44,430 bases of DNA, taken from the NCBI GenBank assembly GCA_002704915.1, contig PAIP01000055.1:1-44430 (forward strand), read 5' to 3'. Origin of the DNA: Parvularcula sp. Lineage in GTDB: Bacteria > Pseudomonadota > Alphaproteobacteria > Caulobacterales > Parvularculaceae. Each line of letters starts with the position of its first letter. Position 1 is the first letter of the stretch. The notes under the pieces were generated by a model, which was not told where the DNA came from, did not search any database, and worked only from the letters and a program-made list of their open reading frames with translations. Shown here piece by piece: positions 7,635-16,220 of the stretch. The translations under genes were made by a program, and so were the position numbers.

Positions 7635-8718
7635 AAGACCTCGCTTTCTTGCGCATGGCGTCGGCGAAGTGGATGGCCGCCGCAACCGCTGCGTAGTGAT
7701 CGCGGTCGATTTCGTCGCCGATTTCCACCGTGGCGTGGATGGCGCGCGCTGTCGGCGGATCGGAATGGATAGGAACCCCCGACATGGTCGCCACTTCCCG
7801 GATCTTGAAGGCGACTTCATCGACACCCTTGGCGACGCAGACCGGGGCGCCGCCGCCGGCGCGCTCCCATTTCAGCGCAACGGCGTAGTGTGTCGGGTTG
7901 ACGATGACGACATCGGCGTCCGGCACGTCCTTCATCATCCGGTTGCGGGCGATCGCCTGGCCGCGTTCGCGACGCGATTGTTTCATGGTCGGATCGCCTT
8001 CCTGCTCCTTCATCTCCTTTTTCAGCTCTTCCAGCGTCATTTTCAGCTTTTCATTATGGCGATGACGCGCCCAGGGCAGGTCGACCATGGCGAGGGCCGC
8101 GGAGAAGAGAACGATCAGCCCGGCGAAAATCACGCCTTCGCGCAGGATGGCGGCGGGCAGGCCTTGCGCCGGCATGCGCGAGTCCACCGGCAGGATGGCG
8201 AACCGTCCCGCGAAAACGGCGCCAAAGATGACGCAGATGGCGAGCAGCTTTACCGCGCTTTTTGCAAATTCGCTGAGACCATCGGGGCCGAATTTTTTCT
8301 TCGCATTTGCGATGATGGAAAGACGGTTGAGTTTAGGCTTGATCTTGGTCGGCGCGAAGGTGATCGCCTGTTGTGCAAACAGCGCCGCGAGAACGCCGAG
8401 CGCCGGCAAGGCGAAAAAAGGCGTGACCGCTTGCAAGCCAATGCCCGACAAAGCCTGGATAAAGGCGCCCGGATCGCTGGCGAAAGCCTGTTCTGCAAAT
8501 TGCTGCGGGCGTTCAAAGAGGCGCGACAGGGCGAAACTGAGGGTCGCCGCCGCGCCCGTCGAGGCGACAGCGAGGGCCAGGTAAAAGCCCACATAGACGG
8601 CGGCGGCGTTCGCTTCTTTGGATTGTGCGACATCGCCTTCCCGCCGTGCCTTGTCGATACGCGACGGGGTCGGTTCGTGGCTCTTTTCCTGGCCGCTGTC
8701 TTCCTGCTTGTCGCTCAT
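7618..8718 (-). CDS. flhB: Flagellar export switch protein FlhB
   Basis: FlhB, 366 residues, is the export-gate component that switches substrate class from rod/hook to filament. The N-terminus EPTPSRIDKARREGDVAQS is the usual cytosolic segment before four membrane helices (about 40-65, 95-118, 152-175, 192-215). The autocleavage site NPTH is at residues 274-277, in the cytoplasmic domain. The ATG overlaps the fliR stop by four bases. Substrate switching would work with FliK (19840), which is encoded in the same island. Confidence 0.97.
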   Translation of the reverse strand: MSDKQEDSGQEKSHEPTPSRIDKARREGDVAQSKEANAAAVYVGFYLALAVASTGAAATLSFALSRLFERPQQFAEQAFASDPGAFIQALSGIGLQAVTPFFALPALGVLAALFAQQAITFAPTKIKPKLNRLSIIANAKKKFGPDGLSEFAKSAVKLLAICVIFGAVFAGRFAILPVDSRMPAQGLPAAILREGVIFAGLIVLFSAALAMVDLPWARHRHNEKLKMTLEELKKEMKEQEGDPTMKQSRRERGQAIARNRMMKDVPDADVVIVNPTHYAVALKWERAGGGAPVCVAKGVDEVAFKIREVATMSGVPIHSDPPTARAIHATVEIGDEIDRDHYAAVAAAIHFADAMRKKARSYGNAN

Positions 8719-9503
8719 AGGGGCGCCGAGAAGAGGTCAAAAAGAATACGCTGGAACGACTCCAGCCAGTCGAACAGGATAATGGGCGAGGCCGCTGCGA
8801 ACAGCGTCAGGCCCGCGAGCGTCACCGCCGGGGCGCCAACAAAGGCCGCCATCAATTGCGGCATGGCGCGGCTCGCGGCGGCGAGCGCCAGAGAATAGAG
8901 AAAGCCGAGAATGACAAAGGGCGAAGCGAGCGCCAGCGATTTGAAAAGCGCGGCGCCGACACGGTTTGTCGACCATTCGCCCGTTTCCGCCGCGCCCGGA
9001 AATTGCCCGAAGGGAAGGATCTGATAGACATCGGCCATGGCGCCCACGAGATGCACGTGAAGGCCTGCGGCGGCGGCCATGGCGACCCCACCCATCACGA
9101 GAAGCGCGGCGAAGGGCGATTCGGAATCAAAACCCACCGTCGGACCGAATAATTGCGAGAGCGAGACGCTTTGCGCGATGATGGCGCCGGCGATCTGCAG
9201 AATGAACACCATCAGCCGCAAGGCGAAGCCCACAATCACGCCGGAGGCGAATTCGGCAGCGAAGAGTGAGACGACGCCGGCGATATTTGGCGGCGCCGTC
9301 ATGTCAGGCGACAAGACGATGGGCGTCAGCACGATGGCGATGGCGATCGCCGCAGCGAGACGCGCGCGCATGGGAATCGCCTTTTCGCCAAGGCCCGGCG
9401 CCAGGAAAGCGACCGCGGAGACGCGCGCGAAAACCGCGCCGATCAGGATAATGAACGGCGCGCCCGCATCGACAATCGGCGTCAGCGCGTCGAGATACTC
9501 CAT
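8715..9503 (-). CDS. fliR: Flagellar export gate protein FliR
   Basis: FliR, 262 residues from the ATG at 9503, is an integral membrane part of the FliPQR export gate. It is almost entirely hydrophobic helices, with ARLAAAIAIAIVLTPIV, FASGVIVGFALRLMVF and QLFGPTVGFD typical of the family. An upstream in-frame start at 9557 would add residues unlike the family and would overlap the flhA end. The stop overlaps the flhB start (ATGA). fliQ is two genes upstream, while fliP lies in the fliF operon at 33402. Confidence 0.96.
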   Translation of the reverse strand: MEYLDALTPIVDAGAPFIILIGAVFARVSAVAFLAPGLGEKAIPMRARLAAAIAIAIVLTPIVLSPDMTAPPNIAGVVSLFAAEFASGVIVGFALRLMVFILQIAGAIIAQSVSLSQLFGPTVGFDSESPFAALLVMGGVAMAAAAGLHVHLVGAMADVYQILPFGQFPGAAETGEWSTNRVGAALFKSLALASPFVILGFLYSLALAAASRAMPQLMAAFVGAPAVTLAGLTLFAAASPIILFDWLESFQRILFDLFSAPL

Positions 9504-9507
9504 CGCC

Positions 9508-11592
9508 TCACGCCGTCCCGAGCAACAACGGCTTGGCGCCGGTGTCGATCTCTTCATAGGAAAGCACGGGGTTGCGGATCTTCTTGGCGTGAAGCACCGC
9601 CCGGATAAAGCGCCGCCGCTTGGACGATGTCACTATCGCCGGATAGAGCTGGCGCGCGGATGCGTTATTGATCTGTTCGATGACAGCCTGGGCGAGGCGA
9701 TTGAACTCCTCCGGCGGCAAAGCGACGTCAGTCTGGCCGTTCGGACTTTGGGTTTCATGCTCGGCGAAGGTCTGTTCCCAGTCGAGGCCGATCTGAATGA
9801 GGGGCAAGGCGCCGTCTTCATTCAGGAGCGGCGTCACAAAATTGCGCGAAATCCGCTGGCGCACATATTCGGTGACGTCCTCGGCGCCGTTATACATGTT
9901 GCGCCCTTCGGCGATGGTCTCCAGCATGACCGGTAGATTGCGGATCGGCACGCGTTCTTCCAGCAAGAGGCGGAAGACGGACTGCACGAATTCCAGCGGC
10001 GCCTTGTCTGGCACGAAATCGTCCAGAAGACGCTTGTTGGAGGCGGCGCGGTCCGGATCGGAGTTGTTCACGAATTCGTCGAAAATGCGCTTGACCGAGC
10101 GACGCGTCATCAGGCGCGAGAAATTCTGTTTAATAGTTTCGAGAAGGTGTGTCGAGACGACTTCCGCCGGTTCGACAACCGCATGCCCAAGAGCCATGGC
10201 GTCGTCGCGTGCAGCGCGGTCGACCCAGCGCGCCGGGGCGCCATAAACCGGTTCCTCGCAGTCCTCGCCGGGGATCGGCAGGTTCGCAAGGTCGTCGACA
10301 ATGACAAGCACGCGCTCCTGATAAAGGATGCCCTTGGCCGCGGCGACGCCCTGAATTTTGATGACATATTCGTTGGACGCGAGATCGAGATTGTCCGTAA
10401 GGCGAATGGGCGGAATGATGAAACCGAACTCCGCCGCGATATAATGGCGGATCTTGACGATGCGCGGCTCGAGGCCGTTTACATTATCGAGCGCCAGCGG
10501 GATGAGATCGCCGGAAAATTCGACGTGGATTTCGTCCACATCCAGAATGTCGCCAAGCTGTTTCTTTGCTTCCTTCGGCTTTTCGGCGGGGATTTTCGCC
10601 TCCGCCGCCTTTTTCGCCTCCACATCCTTATGGATGAGATAGGCCGCCCCGGCGAAACCGGCGGCGCCCGCGAAAAAAGGAAGGAAGGGAAGGCCCGGCA
10701 TCAGCGCAAAGACCAGCATGATTACCGAGACCGTGCCCATGGCGAGGGGGTTGGCGCCGAGCTGGGCGAGCATCGCCTTGTCCGCCGCGCCCGCAACGCC
10801 GCCCTTGGACAAGAGGAGGGCGGCGGCGATGGAAATGATCACTGCCGGGATTTGTGACACCAGGCCGTCGCCGACGGTCAGGATCGAATAGGTGGAGACG
10901 GCGTCGCCCGCCGACATGCCGTGAAAACCGATGCCCATGCCGAGCCCGACCACGAGGTTGAGCAGGGTGATGAGAAGACCGGCGATGGCGTCGCCTTTGA
11001 CGAATTTCGAGGCGCCGTCGAGAGACCCGAAGAAAGTCGTTTCGTCCTGTTCGAGTTTGCGGCGGGCCTTGGCTTCTTCATGGGTGATGGCGCCGGCGGC
11101 GATATCGCTGTCGATTGCAAGCTGCTTGCCGGGCATTCCGTCCAGGGCGAAACGCGCGCCGACTTCGGCCATGCGGCCTGCGCCCTTGGTGATCACCATG
11201 AAGTTGACGATCAGGAGAACGCCGAAAACCACGAGGCCGAGAAAGATGTTCCCGCCCATGACGAACATGGCGAAGCCGTGAATGACCGAGCCCGCGGCGT
11301 CCGGTCCTGTATGACCTTCGCCGATGATCAACTTCGTGGACGAGACGTTGAGCGACAGGCGCAGCATCAGCGAGCCGAGGAGCACCGTCGGAAACGCCGA
11401 AAAATCGAGCGGACGCTCGATAAACAGCGTCATGGTGAAAATCAGGATCGCCAGCGCGAACGAAGCGGTCAGGCCGATATCGAGCACGACGGACGGCACG
11501 GGCAGGACCATCATCACGATGATCGCCATCAGGCCGACAGCAAGAAGCACCGTGCTCTGACCGGGCAGGTTCAGCTTCAGTGCGTTTTCCAT
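9508..11592 (-). CDS. flhA: Flagellar export gate protein FlhA
   Basis: FlhA, 694 residues, is the large export-gate subunit. The N-terminal half (about 1-330) holds the membrane helices and the conserved FHIPEP-type loop (VGARFALDGMPGKQLAIDSD). The C-terminal half is the cytoplasmic chaperone-docking ring domain, with EPVYGAPARWV and FVTPLLNEDGALPLIQI. AAGG lies 7 bases before the ATG. The gap after fliQ is 24 bases and contains the palindrome TAACGCGTTA across the fliQ stop. Confidence 0.97.
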   Translation of the reverse strand: MENALKLNLPGQSTVLLAVGLMAIIVMMVLPVPSVVLDIGLTASFALAILIFTMTLFIERPLDFSAFPTVLLGSLMLRLSLNVSSTKLIIGEGHTGPDAAGSVIHGFAMFVMGGNIFLGLVVFGVLLIVNFMVITKGAGRMAEVGARFALDGMPGKQLAIDSDIAAGAITHEEAKARRKLEQDETTFFGSLDGASKFVKGDAIAGLLITLLNLVVGLGMGIGFHGMSAGDAVSTYSILTVGDGLVSQIPAVIISIAAALLLSKGGVAGAADKAMLAQLGANPLAMGTVSVIMLVFALMPGLPFLPFFAGAAGFAGAAYLIHKDVEAKKAAEAKIPAEKPKEAKKQLGDILDVDEIHVEFSGDLIPLALDNVNGLEPRIVKIRHYIAAEFGFIIPPIRLTDNLDLASNEYVIKIQGVAAAKGILYQERVLVIVDDLANLPIPGEDCEEPVYGAPARWVDRAARDDAMALGHAVVEPAEVVSTHLLETIKQNFSRLMTRRSVKRIFDEFVNNSDPDRAASNKRLLDDFVPDKAPLEFVQSVFRLLLEERVPIRNLPVMLETIAEGRNMYNGAEDVTEYVRQRISRNFVTPLLNEDGALPLIQIGLDWEQTFAEHETQSPNGQTDVALPPEEFNRLAQAVIEQINNASARQLYPAIVTSSKRRRFIRAVLHAKKIRNPVLSYEEIDTGAKPLLLGTA

Positions 11593-11616
11593 GAAAAAAC
11601 CTTGTGACTTAACGCG

Positions 11617-11883
11617 TTACGAGCCCGCAATGGCGGGCAGGATGACATTGTCGAACAGATTGGCGAGCAGCCGCGCCATATGGCCGGCGGTGAGCCAGAA
11701 AACGAGCAGCATGGCGAGCAGTTTCGGCGCAAAGGTGAGCGTCATTTCCTGAATGGAGGTGAGCGCCTGAAACAGACCCACGACGATGCCGACCACAAGC
11801 GCCGTTGCAATCATGGGCGCGCCCATCCAGGCGGCGGTCCACATGAACTGGCGGAAGATGTCGGCGATTTCGGTTTCCGTCAC
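11617..11883 (-). CDS. fliQ: Flagellar export gate protein FliQ
   Basis: FliQ, 88 residues, has two membrane helices. The motif ATALVVGIVVGLFQALTSIQ in helix 1 and the following loop, EMTLTFAPKLLAM, are diagnostic of FliQ/SpaQ proteins. It sits between fliE and flhA in the rod/export operon. Its usual partner fliP is not here but in the fliF operon on the other strand. Confidence 0.96.
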   Translation of the reverse strand: MTETEIADIFRQFMWTAAWMGAPMIATALVVGIVVGLFQALTSIQEMTLTFAPKLLAMLLVFWLTAGHMARLLANLFDNVILPAIAGS

Positions 11884-11894
11884 GTCAATCCTCC

Positions 11895-12221
11895 CTAGAC
11901 CGGCATCCGGATCAGTTCCTGATAGGCCTCGACCACCTTGTCGCGCACGGTGACGGCGGTCTGGACCGCAAGTTCGGCCTGCGCCAGCGCTTCGACAACC
12001 GAGTGAGGGTCGGCGGAGCCCGTCATGTAATTCATGGCGGCGGTTTCGCCTTTCGCGACCGTGCCGGCGAGTTCATGCACCGCCTTGAAAGCGGGGTTTT
12101 CCTCAAGGCCTTTGACGTCCGGCTTTTGATCGGCGCCGGTTTTCGCCTGGGCATTGTCGGATTTCAGCGCCGTCTTGGCGAGGTTATAGCTCTGGGCGGC
12201 CTGGAAAGCTGGCATTTTCAT
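11895..12221 (-). CDS. fliE: Flagellar MS ring-rod junction protein FliE
   Basis: FliE, 108 residues, links the MS ring to the proximal rod. The C-terminal half (FKAVHELAGTVAKGETAAMNYMTG... through VQTAVTVRDKVVEAYQELIRMPV) is the conserved FliE region, including the terminal EAYQEL-MPV. It follows flgC by 11 bases and precedes fliQ by 11 bases, the standard flgB-flgC-fliE order. Confidence 0.96.
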   Translation of the reverse strand: MKMPAFQAAQSYNLAKTALKSDNAQAKTGADQKPDVKGLEENPAFKAVHELAGTVAKGETAAMNYMTGSADPHSVVEALAQAELAVQTAVTVRDKVVEAYQELIRMPV

Positions 12222-12232
12222 GGGTCAGTCCC

Positions 12233-12625
12233 TCACGATTTCAGAATGTCGAGGAGTGAAGTGTACATGTCGCGCGCCTGGCGGAAGACTTCGAGCCCGG
12301 CGTCATAGGAGCGGGTCGCTTCGCGTGCGTCGGCGAATTCAGTCATCATGTTGACATTTGACATGACAACATAACCGGTTTCATCCGCTAACGGATGGCT
12401 TGGATCGAAAATCCGCTCGCCTTCTTTGGGATCGAGAAACTGGCGGCCGATTTCGACGCGTGAAACGTCTTTCGACCGGTCATAGACATTTTCGAATGTC
12501 ACCTGTTTGCGCTTATAGCCATGCGTGTCGACATTGGCGATATTTTCGCTGACGACCTGAAGGCGCTGGGCCTGCGCGCGCATGCCGGATGTGGCGGCGG
12601 CTGTGATCTTCTCAAATGGATTCAT
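12233..12625 (-). CDS. flgC: Proximal rod protein FlgC
   Basis: FlgC, 130 residues, is an axial rod subunit exported by the type III system. The N-terminal rod signature is SGMRAQAQRLQVVSENIANV, followed by THGYKRKQVTFE. The C-terminal helix ATRSYDAGLEVFRQARDMY is also typical. It lies 11 bases after flgB and shares its promoter. Confidence 0.97.
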   Translation of the reverse strand: MNPFEKITAAATSGMRAQAQRLQVVSENIANVDTHGYKRKQVTFENVYDRSKDVSRVEIGRQFLDPKEGERIFDPSHPLADETGYVVMSNVNMMTEFADAREATRSYDAGLEVFRQARDMYTSLLDILKS

Positions 12626-12636
12626 GCGTCAGCTCC

Positions 12637-13014
12637 TTATCCGCGGTTGCCAAGCGTCGCGCGCATCATGGCGAGGGCTTTGGAATAGACCGTGAGCGCA
12701 GTTTCATGATCGCGCACGGAGGCGGTGGAGCGCGTCATCTGGTCTTCCAGGGAAACCGTGTTGCCGTCGGGCGAAGCGATGCCGCCGGTCTCGATTTTCT
12801 GCGCGTGAAACGCCTGTTGTGCAAAGCCTGACGCGCGTGCATCCATCTGCGCGCGTTCGCTTTTCGCAAAAGCCTCAGCAAAGGGTTCAAGATCCTTCGC
12901 CTTGTAACCGGGCGTATCTGCGTTTGCGATATTCTCGGCGACAAGAGAGTGGCGCTGCACGGAATGCCGCGCAAGCAATGATGCGGTGTGCAAAATCTTG
13001 AGATCGGTAAACAT
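12637..13014 (-). CDS. flgB: Proximal rod protein FlgB
   Basis: FlgB, 125 residues, is first in the leftward rod/export operon. It has the rod-family block HSLVAENIANADTPGYKAKD near residue 25 and a C-terminal helix ending in AMMRATLGNRG. The ATG at 13014 is preferred, with GAGG five bases upstream; a GTG at 13020 is an alternative that adds two residues. It is divergent from fliI across a 77-base promoter region. Confidence 0.95.
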   Translation of the reverse strand: MFTDLKILHTASLLARHSVQRHSLVAENIANADTPGYKAKDLEPFAEAFAKSERAQMDARASGFAQQAFHAQKIETGGIASPDGNTVSLEDQMTRSTASVRDHETALTVYSKALAMMRATLGNRG

Positions 13015-13091
13015 GTACACCTCGCCTTAACCAGCGGTAAGGGATAAATGCACCCATAAGCTGAATGAACTATTAACCACGTTTATCTCGT
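13015..13091. promoter_or_regulatory. Divergent flgB / fliI promoter region with two TTAACCA words
   Basis: The 77-base AT-rich gap between divergent flgB and fliI holds TTAACCA at 13027-13033 and again at 13073-13079, on the plus strand. This matches the left half of the Caulobacter CtrA site (TTAA-N7-TTAA), which drives early flagellar genes there. The right halves are poor (TAAG and TATC at N7). The word also occurs by chance elsewhere, including inside the SulP gene, so CtrA control is a suggestion only. Confidence 0.4.
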
Positions 13092-14456
13092 ATGACCTTG
13101 CCGCTGGCGCCGTTAAAGATTGAGAAACTTCTGAAAACCGCAGGACCGCGCCACTATGGCGTCGTCACGGCGACGGATGGTTTGTCGCTGAAAATCGCTG
13201 GGCTTTCCGGTTACGCATCTCTGGGCGACACAGTCATGGTTGCAACGGCTTCGGGCCGCGATGTGCGCGCGAAGATCGTCGCCATGGACGGCGATATCGC
13301 CACGGGCTTTGCTTACGGGTCTTTAACCGGCGCCGCTGTGGGCAACACCGCGACGCTCGACCGCGCCGCCGGCGACGCAACGCCATGCGATGACTGGATC
13401 GGCCGCATTATCGATCCTTTCGGCGCGCCCATGGATGACGGGCCGCTGGCCGCAGGCGAAAACGCCATCGCGCTCGAACATCCCGCGCCCAATGCAGCGA
13501 AGCGGAAAAAACTCGGCGCGCGCCTTTCCACGGGTCTTTGCGTTCTGGATACGCTCCTTCCCATGTGCCGCGGTCAGCGGATCGGTCTTTTCGCCGGCTC
13601 CGGCGTCGGCAAGTCGAGCCTGCTCGGCGATATCGCCAATGGCGTCGATTGCGATGTCGCCGTCATCGCCATGATCGGCGAGCGGGGGCGGGAAGTGCGC
13701 GCCTTTATCGAAGACACGCTGGGGCCGGAAGGCCGGGCCAAGTCCGTGGTGATCGCCTCGACCGCCGACCAGTCGCCGCTCGCGAAAAAGCGCGGCGCAC
13801 ATCTCGCTATGGCGACGGCCGAATATTTTAGGGATCAGGGAAAACAGGTCCTGCTCCTCTTCGATTCCCTGACGCGCTATGCCGAAGCCCATCGCGAAAT
13901 CGCGCTTTCCGCCGGCGAAGCCCCGTCGCTGCACGCCTTTCCGCCTTCGACTTTCCGCACCATCGCCCAGCTCGTTGAGCGGTCCGGGCCGGGCGAAGAG
14001 GGCATGGGCGATATAACGGCGGTTTTCTCCGTGCTTGTTGCGGGGTCTGATCACAACGAGCCGGTGGCGGATATGATCCGCGGCATTCTCGACGGGCATA
14101 TCGTGCTTGAGCGCAAGATCGCCGAGCGCGGGCGCTTTCCCGCCATTGATGTTTCGCGCAGCGTGTCGCGGTCCCTTCCGGGCGCCGCCAGCGAAGAAGA
14201 AAATACATTATTGCGTGAAGCGCGGGCGATTATCCGCGCCTATGAGGATTCGGAAACCATCGTGCGGGCCGGGCTTTACGCCCATGGCGCCGACGCGCAG
14301 ATCGACCGGGCGCTCGAGATATGGCCCAAGCTCGATCGGTTCATCTCGGACAAAACCGAAAACGGCGTTGAAGACAGCTTCACCCGTCTGAACGCGATTG
14401 TGCATCCGGGCGCCAAAAAGCCGGGCTCGTCGGCGACGGCAAGCGCGCTCGGTTAG
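13092..14456 (+). CDS. fliI: Flagellar export ATPase FliI
   Basis: FliI, 454 residues, is the hexameric ATPase that energises early steps of flagellar type III export at the cytoplasmic face. The Walker A motif GSGVGKSS is at 169-176 and the Walker B strand is VLLLFDSLTRYA (about 254-265). GERGREVRAFI is the usual F1/V1-type catalytic Glu segment. The C-terminal domain is complete. It is transcribed alone: no fliJ follows, and the next gene is convergent with only 3 bases between stops. Its regulator FliH is encoded at 32428. Confidence 0.97.
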   Translation: MTLPLAPLKIEKLLKTAGPRHYGVVTATDGLSLKIAGLSGYASLGDTVMVATASGRDVRAKIVAMDGDIATGFAYGSLTGAAVGNTATLDRAAGDATPCDDWIGRIIDPFGAPMDDGPLAAGENAIALEHPAPNAAKRKKLGARLSTGLCVLDTLLPMCRGQRIGLFAGSGVGKSSLLGDIANGVDCDVAVIAMIGERGREVRAFIEDTLGPEGRAKSVVIASTADQSPLAKKRGAHLAMATAEYFRDQGKQVLLLFDSLTRYAEAHREIALSAGEAPSLHAFPPSTFRTIAQLVERSGPGEEGMGDITAVFSVLVAGSDHNEPVADMIRGILDGHIVLERKIAERGRFPAIDVSRSVSRSLPGAASEEENTLLREARAIIRAYEDSETIVRAGLYAHGADAQIDRALEIWPKLDRFISDKTENGVEDSFTRLNAIVHPGAKKPGSSATASALG

Positions 14457-14459
14457 CGC

Positions 14460-15308
14460 TTACAAGGTGTTTGAAATAAACAGATTGACGATGCTGTTGG
14501 GGGAAAGTGCGCCGCCGCCCTGACCGGTGAGCAGGGAGAGCGCTCCTGCGCCAGGCGTCGAGGCCGTCGGGCCGCCCTGGATTTCCGACTGCACAAAGAA
14601 ACGGCGCAACGCGTCTTCGACCTTCAGCGGGTCTTTGAATACCGCCGGCGATTTTCCGCCGAAAATCTGTTCGGCCTTGCGGGCGAACAAATCTTTCTGC
14701 TTGTCGATATCGGCCGAGCCGATGGAGGACGGAAGGCCGAGAGCGCCTTCCATTACTGCGCGCAAGGGCTTTTGACCCATGATCTGGAACCAGCCGCTCT
14801 CTTCCACGGTCGCGCTGTTGGCGATGGCGGCGATCTCGCGGCGGAAATTCATGGCGAGGCGCATATTCGGGTCGACTTCGCCGACGCTCACCTCGAAAGA
14901 GCGTTCAAGATAATCATTGGCGACCTGTTCCCGGAACGAAGGGACGCCCACATTGGCGCCGGTGAAATTGCCATAGCCGAAGGCCTTGGCGAATTGCCGC
15001 CAGCGCGGATCGGAGAGGCGGTTGGCGAAGCTGCTGCTGTCATCGGTGCCTTCTTCGAGAATTTTCCGGATGAAGGCTTTCTTGTTGATTTCCTCCTCAA
15101 GCCCGAAGGCGCCAAGGGCGACGGTCAGGAGCTTTCGGTCATCGACAAGTTTTTCAGCCGTATCCGCTTCTGCAATATTTTCGCGAAAATGCTCCATATT
15201 GCGGATGATTTGCGGAGACTTCTGGAAGATTTCAAACTGCCTGTCGGCGCTGTTCTGGAAAACGCGCCAGCCCAAATAACCGCCGAGAGGGACCGCAGGC
15301 GTAAACAT
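14460..15308 (-). CDS. DUF1217 flagellar-associated protein
   Basis: A 282-residue protein of the DUF1217 family, found in alphaproteobacterial flagellar clusters with unknown function. DUF1217-like features are FQNSADRQFEIFQKSPQI near the N-terminus, VDDRKLLTVALGAFGLEEEI, and LSDPRWRQFAKAFGY. It lacks a signal peptide and membrane segments. Its ATG overlaps the flbT stop (TGATG), so it is coupled to flaF-flbT. Position after the flagellin regulators suggests a role with filament or hook proteins, which is inference. The 3' end is convergent with fliI. Confidence 0.85.
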   Translation of the reverse strand: MFTPAVPLGGYLGWRVFQNSADRQFEIFQKSPQIIRNMEHFRENIAEADTAEKLVDDRKLLTVALGAFGLEEEINKKAFIRKILEEGTDDSSSFANRLSDPRWRQFAKAFGYGNFTGANVGVPSFREQVANDYLERSFEVSVGEVDPNMRLAMNFRREIAAIANSATVEESGWFQIMGQKPLRAVMEGALGLPSSIGSADIDKQKDLFARKAEQIFGGKSPAVFKDPLKVEDALRRFFVQSEIQGGPTASTPGAGALSLLTGQGGGALSPNSIVNLFISNTL

Positions 15309-15730
15309 CAGGAGGCCAGCTCCTGCGCCATTCCTGGCGCGCGATCGAGAAGGGCGCGTTCAAAGTCAAAATGTTTTTTGACGGCGCGCATCACAACGAA
15401 GAATTTTTGTTCCCGCGCCGCTTCAAGCGCGCGCATGACGTCATCGCCGGCCTCGCCGGGAAAAACGCCTTTGAGGGCGCTGAGGCCTTGCAGCAATTCG
15501 CCTGTCGCCTGGTCCGGATCGGCTTCACCGGCAAGGGCAAGCTGCGCAATATAATAGACGCGTTTTAAAGGCGTGTCGGCCTGTTCCTTGGGAATAGCGT
15601 CGCGGGCGCGCAGGATGGACACGTCGCTGGAGCGCACGCGAAGTTTCGCCGCACGATCTCCGTTCTGTAAGAGAACGCCATTGACGAGCACCTTCTCGTT
15701 GGGCTTCAGCTTGATGACGAGGCCCGTCAT
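15308..15730 (-). CDS. flbT: Flagellin mRNA repressor FlbT
   Basis: FlbT, 140 residues, is the alphaproteobacterial post-transcriptional regulator that in Caulobacter binds the flagellin mRNA leader and couples filament synthesis to hook assembly. The family opening GLVIKLKPNEKVLVNGVLLQNGDR and the LRARDAIPKEQADTPLKRVYYIAQL block are clear. It lies 5 bases after flaF and overlaps the DUF1217 gene. Likely targets are the two flagellin leaders at 17428 and 18861. Confidence 0.95.
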   Translation of the reverse strand: MTGLVIKLKPNEKVLVNGVLLQNGDRAAKLRVRSSDVSILRARDAIPKEQADTPLKRVYYIAQLALAGEADPDQATGELLQGLSALKGVFPGEAGDDVMRALEAAREQKFFVVMRAVKKHFDFERALLDRAPGMAQELAS

Positions 15731-15735
15731 GAGCG

Positions 15736-16122
15736 TTACGCGGCCTCCTCAGATCCCTGCAAGCCGCGAATGATATTCTGATTGATTTCGATCAGGGGCT
15801 CGGCGTCAAGCGCCTTGCCATCCTCCGACATCAGCTTGCGCGTATAGTGTTGGGTGAATTCGAACAGATAGAAAAGTTGCGATCGCAATTCGACCGGCAA
15901 CTGGTTGTTTTCGCTCGCCACGTCCGTGGCGATGACAGTCCAGAATTCGAGATTTTTTCCAAGCGCGCGAACAAAGGCGGCCGGATCGTCCTTGCGATTT
16001 TTTTGCGCGACGACGATCGCGGTCGTCAGTTTCGAAAGAAGCTGGCGTTCGACGGCGCGCGGAGAAGCCGTTGTGCGTGTAGATTGATGATAGGCGTTTC
16101 GCGCTAAAGCCGAGACCGTCAT
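15736..16122 (-). CDS. flaF: Flagellin regulator FlaF
   Basis: FlaF, 128 residues, is needed for flagellin synthesis or secretion in Caulobacter and opposes FlbT. Typical features are the Arg-rich ASPRAVERQLLSKLTTAI segment, LEFWTVIATDVASENNQLP, and LRSQLFYLFEFTQHY. The start at 16122 (MTVSALARNAY) matches the family. A GTG at 16155 would add 11 residues that fall in a 7-bp hairpin (ACGTGGT/ACCACGT, 16139-16157). The gene follows the flagellin 1 terminator, so it may have its own promoter or be reached by readthrough. Confidence 0.93.
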   Translation of the reverse strand: MTVSALARNAYHQSTRTTASPRAVERQLLSKLTTAIVVAQKNRKDDPAAFVRALGKNLEFWTVIATDVASENNQLPVELRSQLFYLFEFTQHYTRKLMSEDGKALDAEPLIEINQNIIRGLQGSEEAA

Positions 16123-16173
16123 ACCCTGAATGCCCCTTACGTGGTTCGTGACCACGTTCTATTTTTACTTTCT

Positions 16174-16208
16174 TAAAAATCCCGTAAAGCTTCGGAGAAG
16201 CTTTAGGG
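16174..16208 (-). terminator. Terminator after flagellin 1
   Basis: On the minus strand TAAAGCTTC-TCC-GAAGCTTTA forms a perfect 9-bp stem, continued by CCC/GGG around one mismatch and followed by ATTTTTAAG. It is placed 13 bases past the flagellin stop, between that gene and flaF. Confidence 0.88.
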
Positions 16209-16220
16209 GCGGACTGTCCC

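Noticed and set aside
7573-8898. Long plus-strand frame (441 codons) opposite flhB
   Set aside because: Antisense shadow of flhB and fliR in GC-rich DNA; His/Arg/Asp-rich sequence with no family resemblance.
11610-11619. Palindrome TAACGCGTTA at the fliQ stop
   Set aside because: Only 10 bases and overlapping a stop codon; likely chance, without supporting context.
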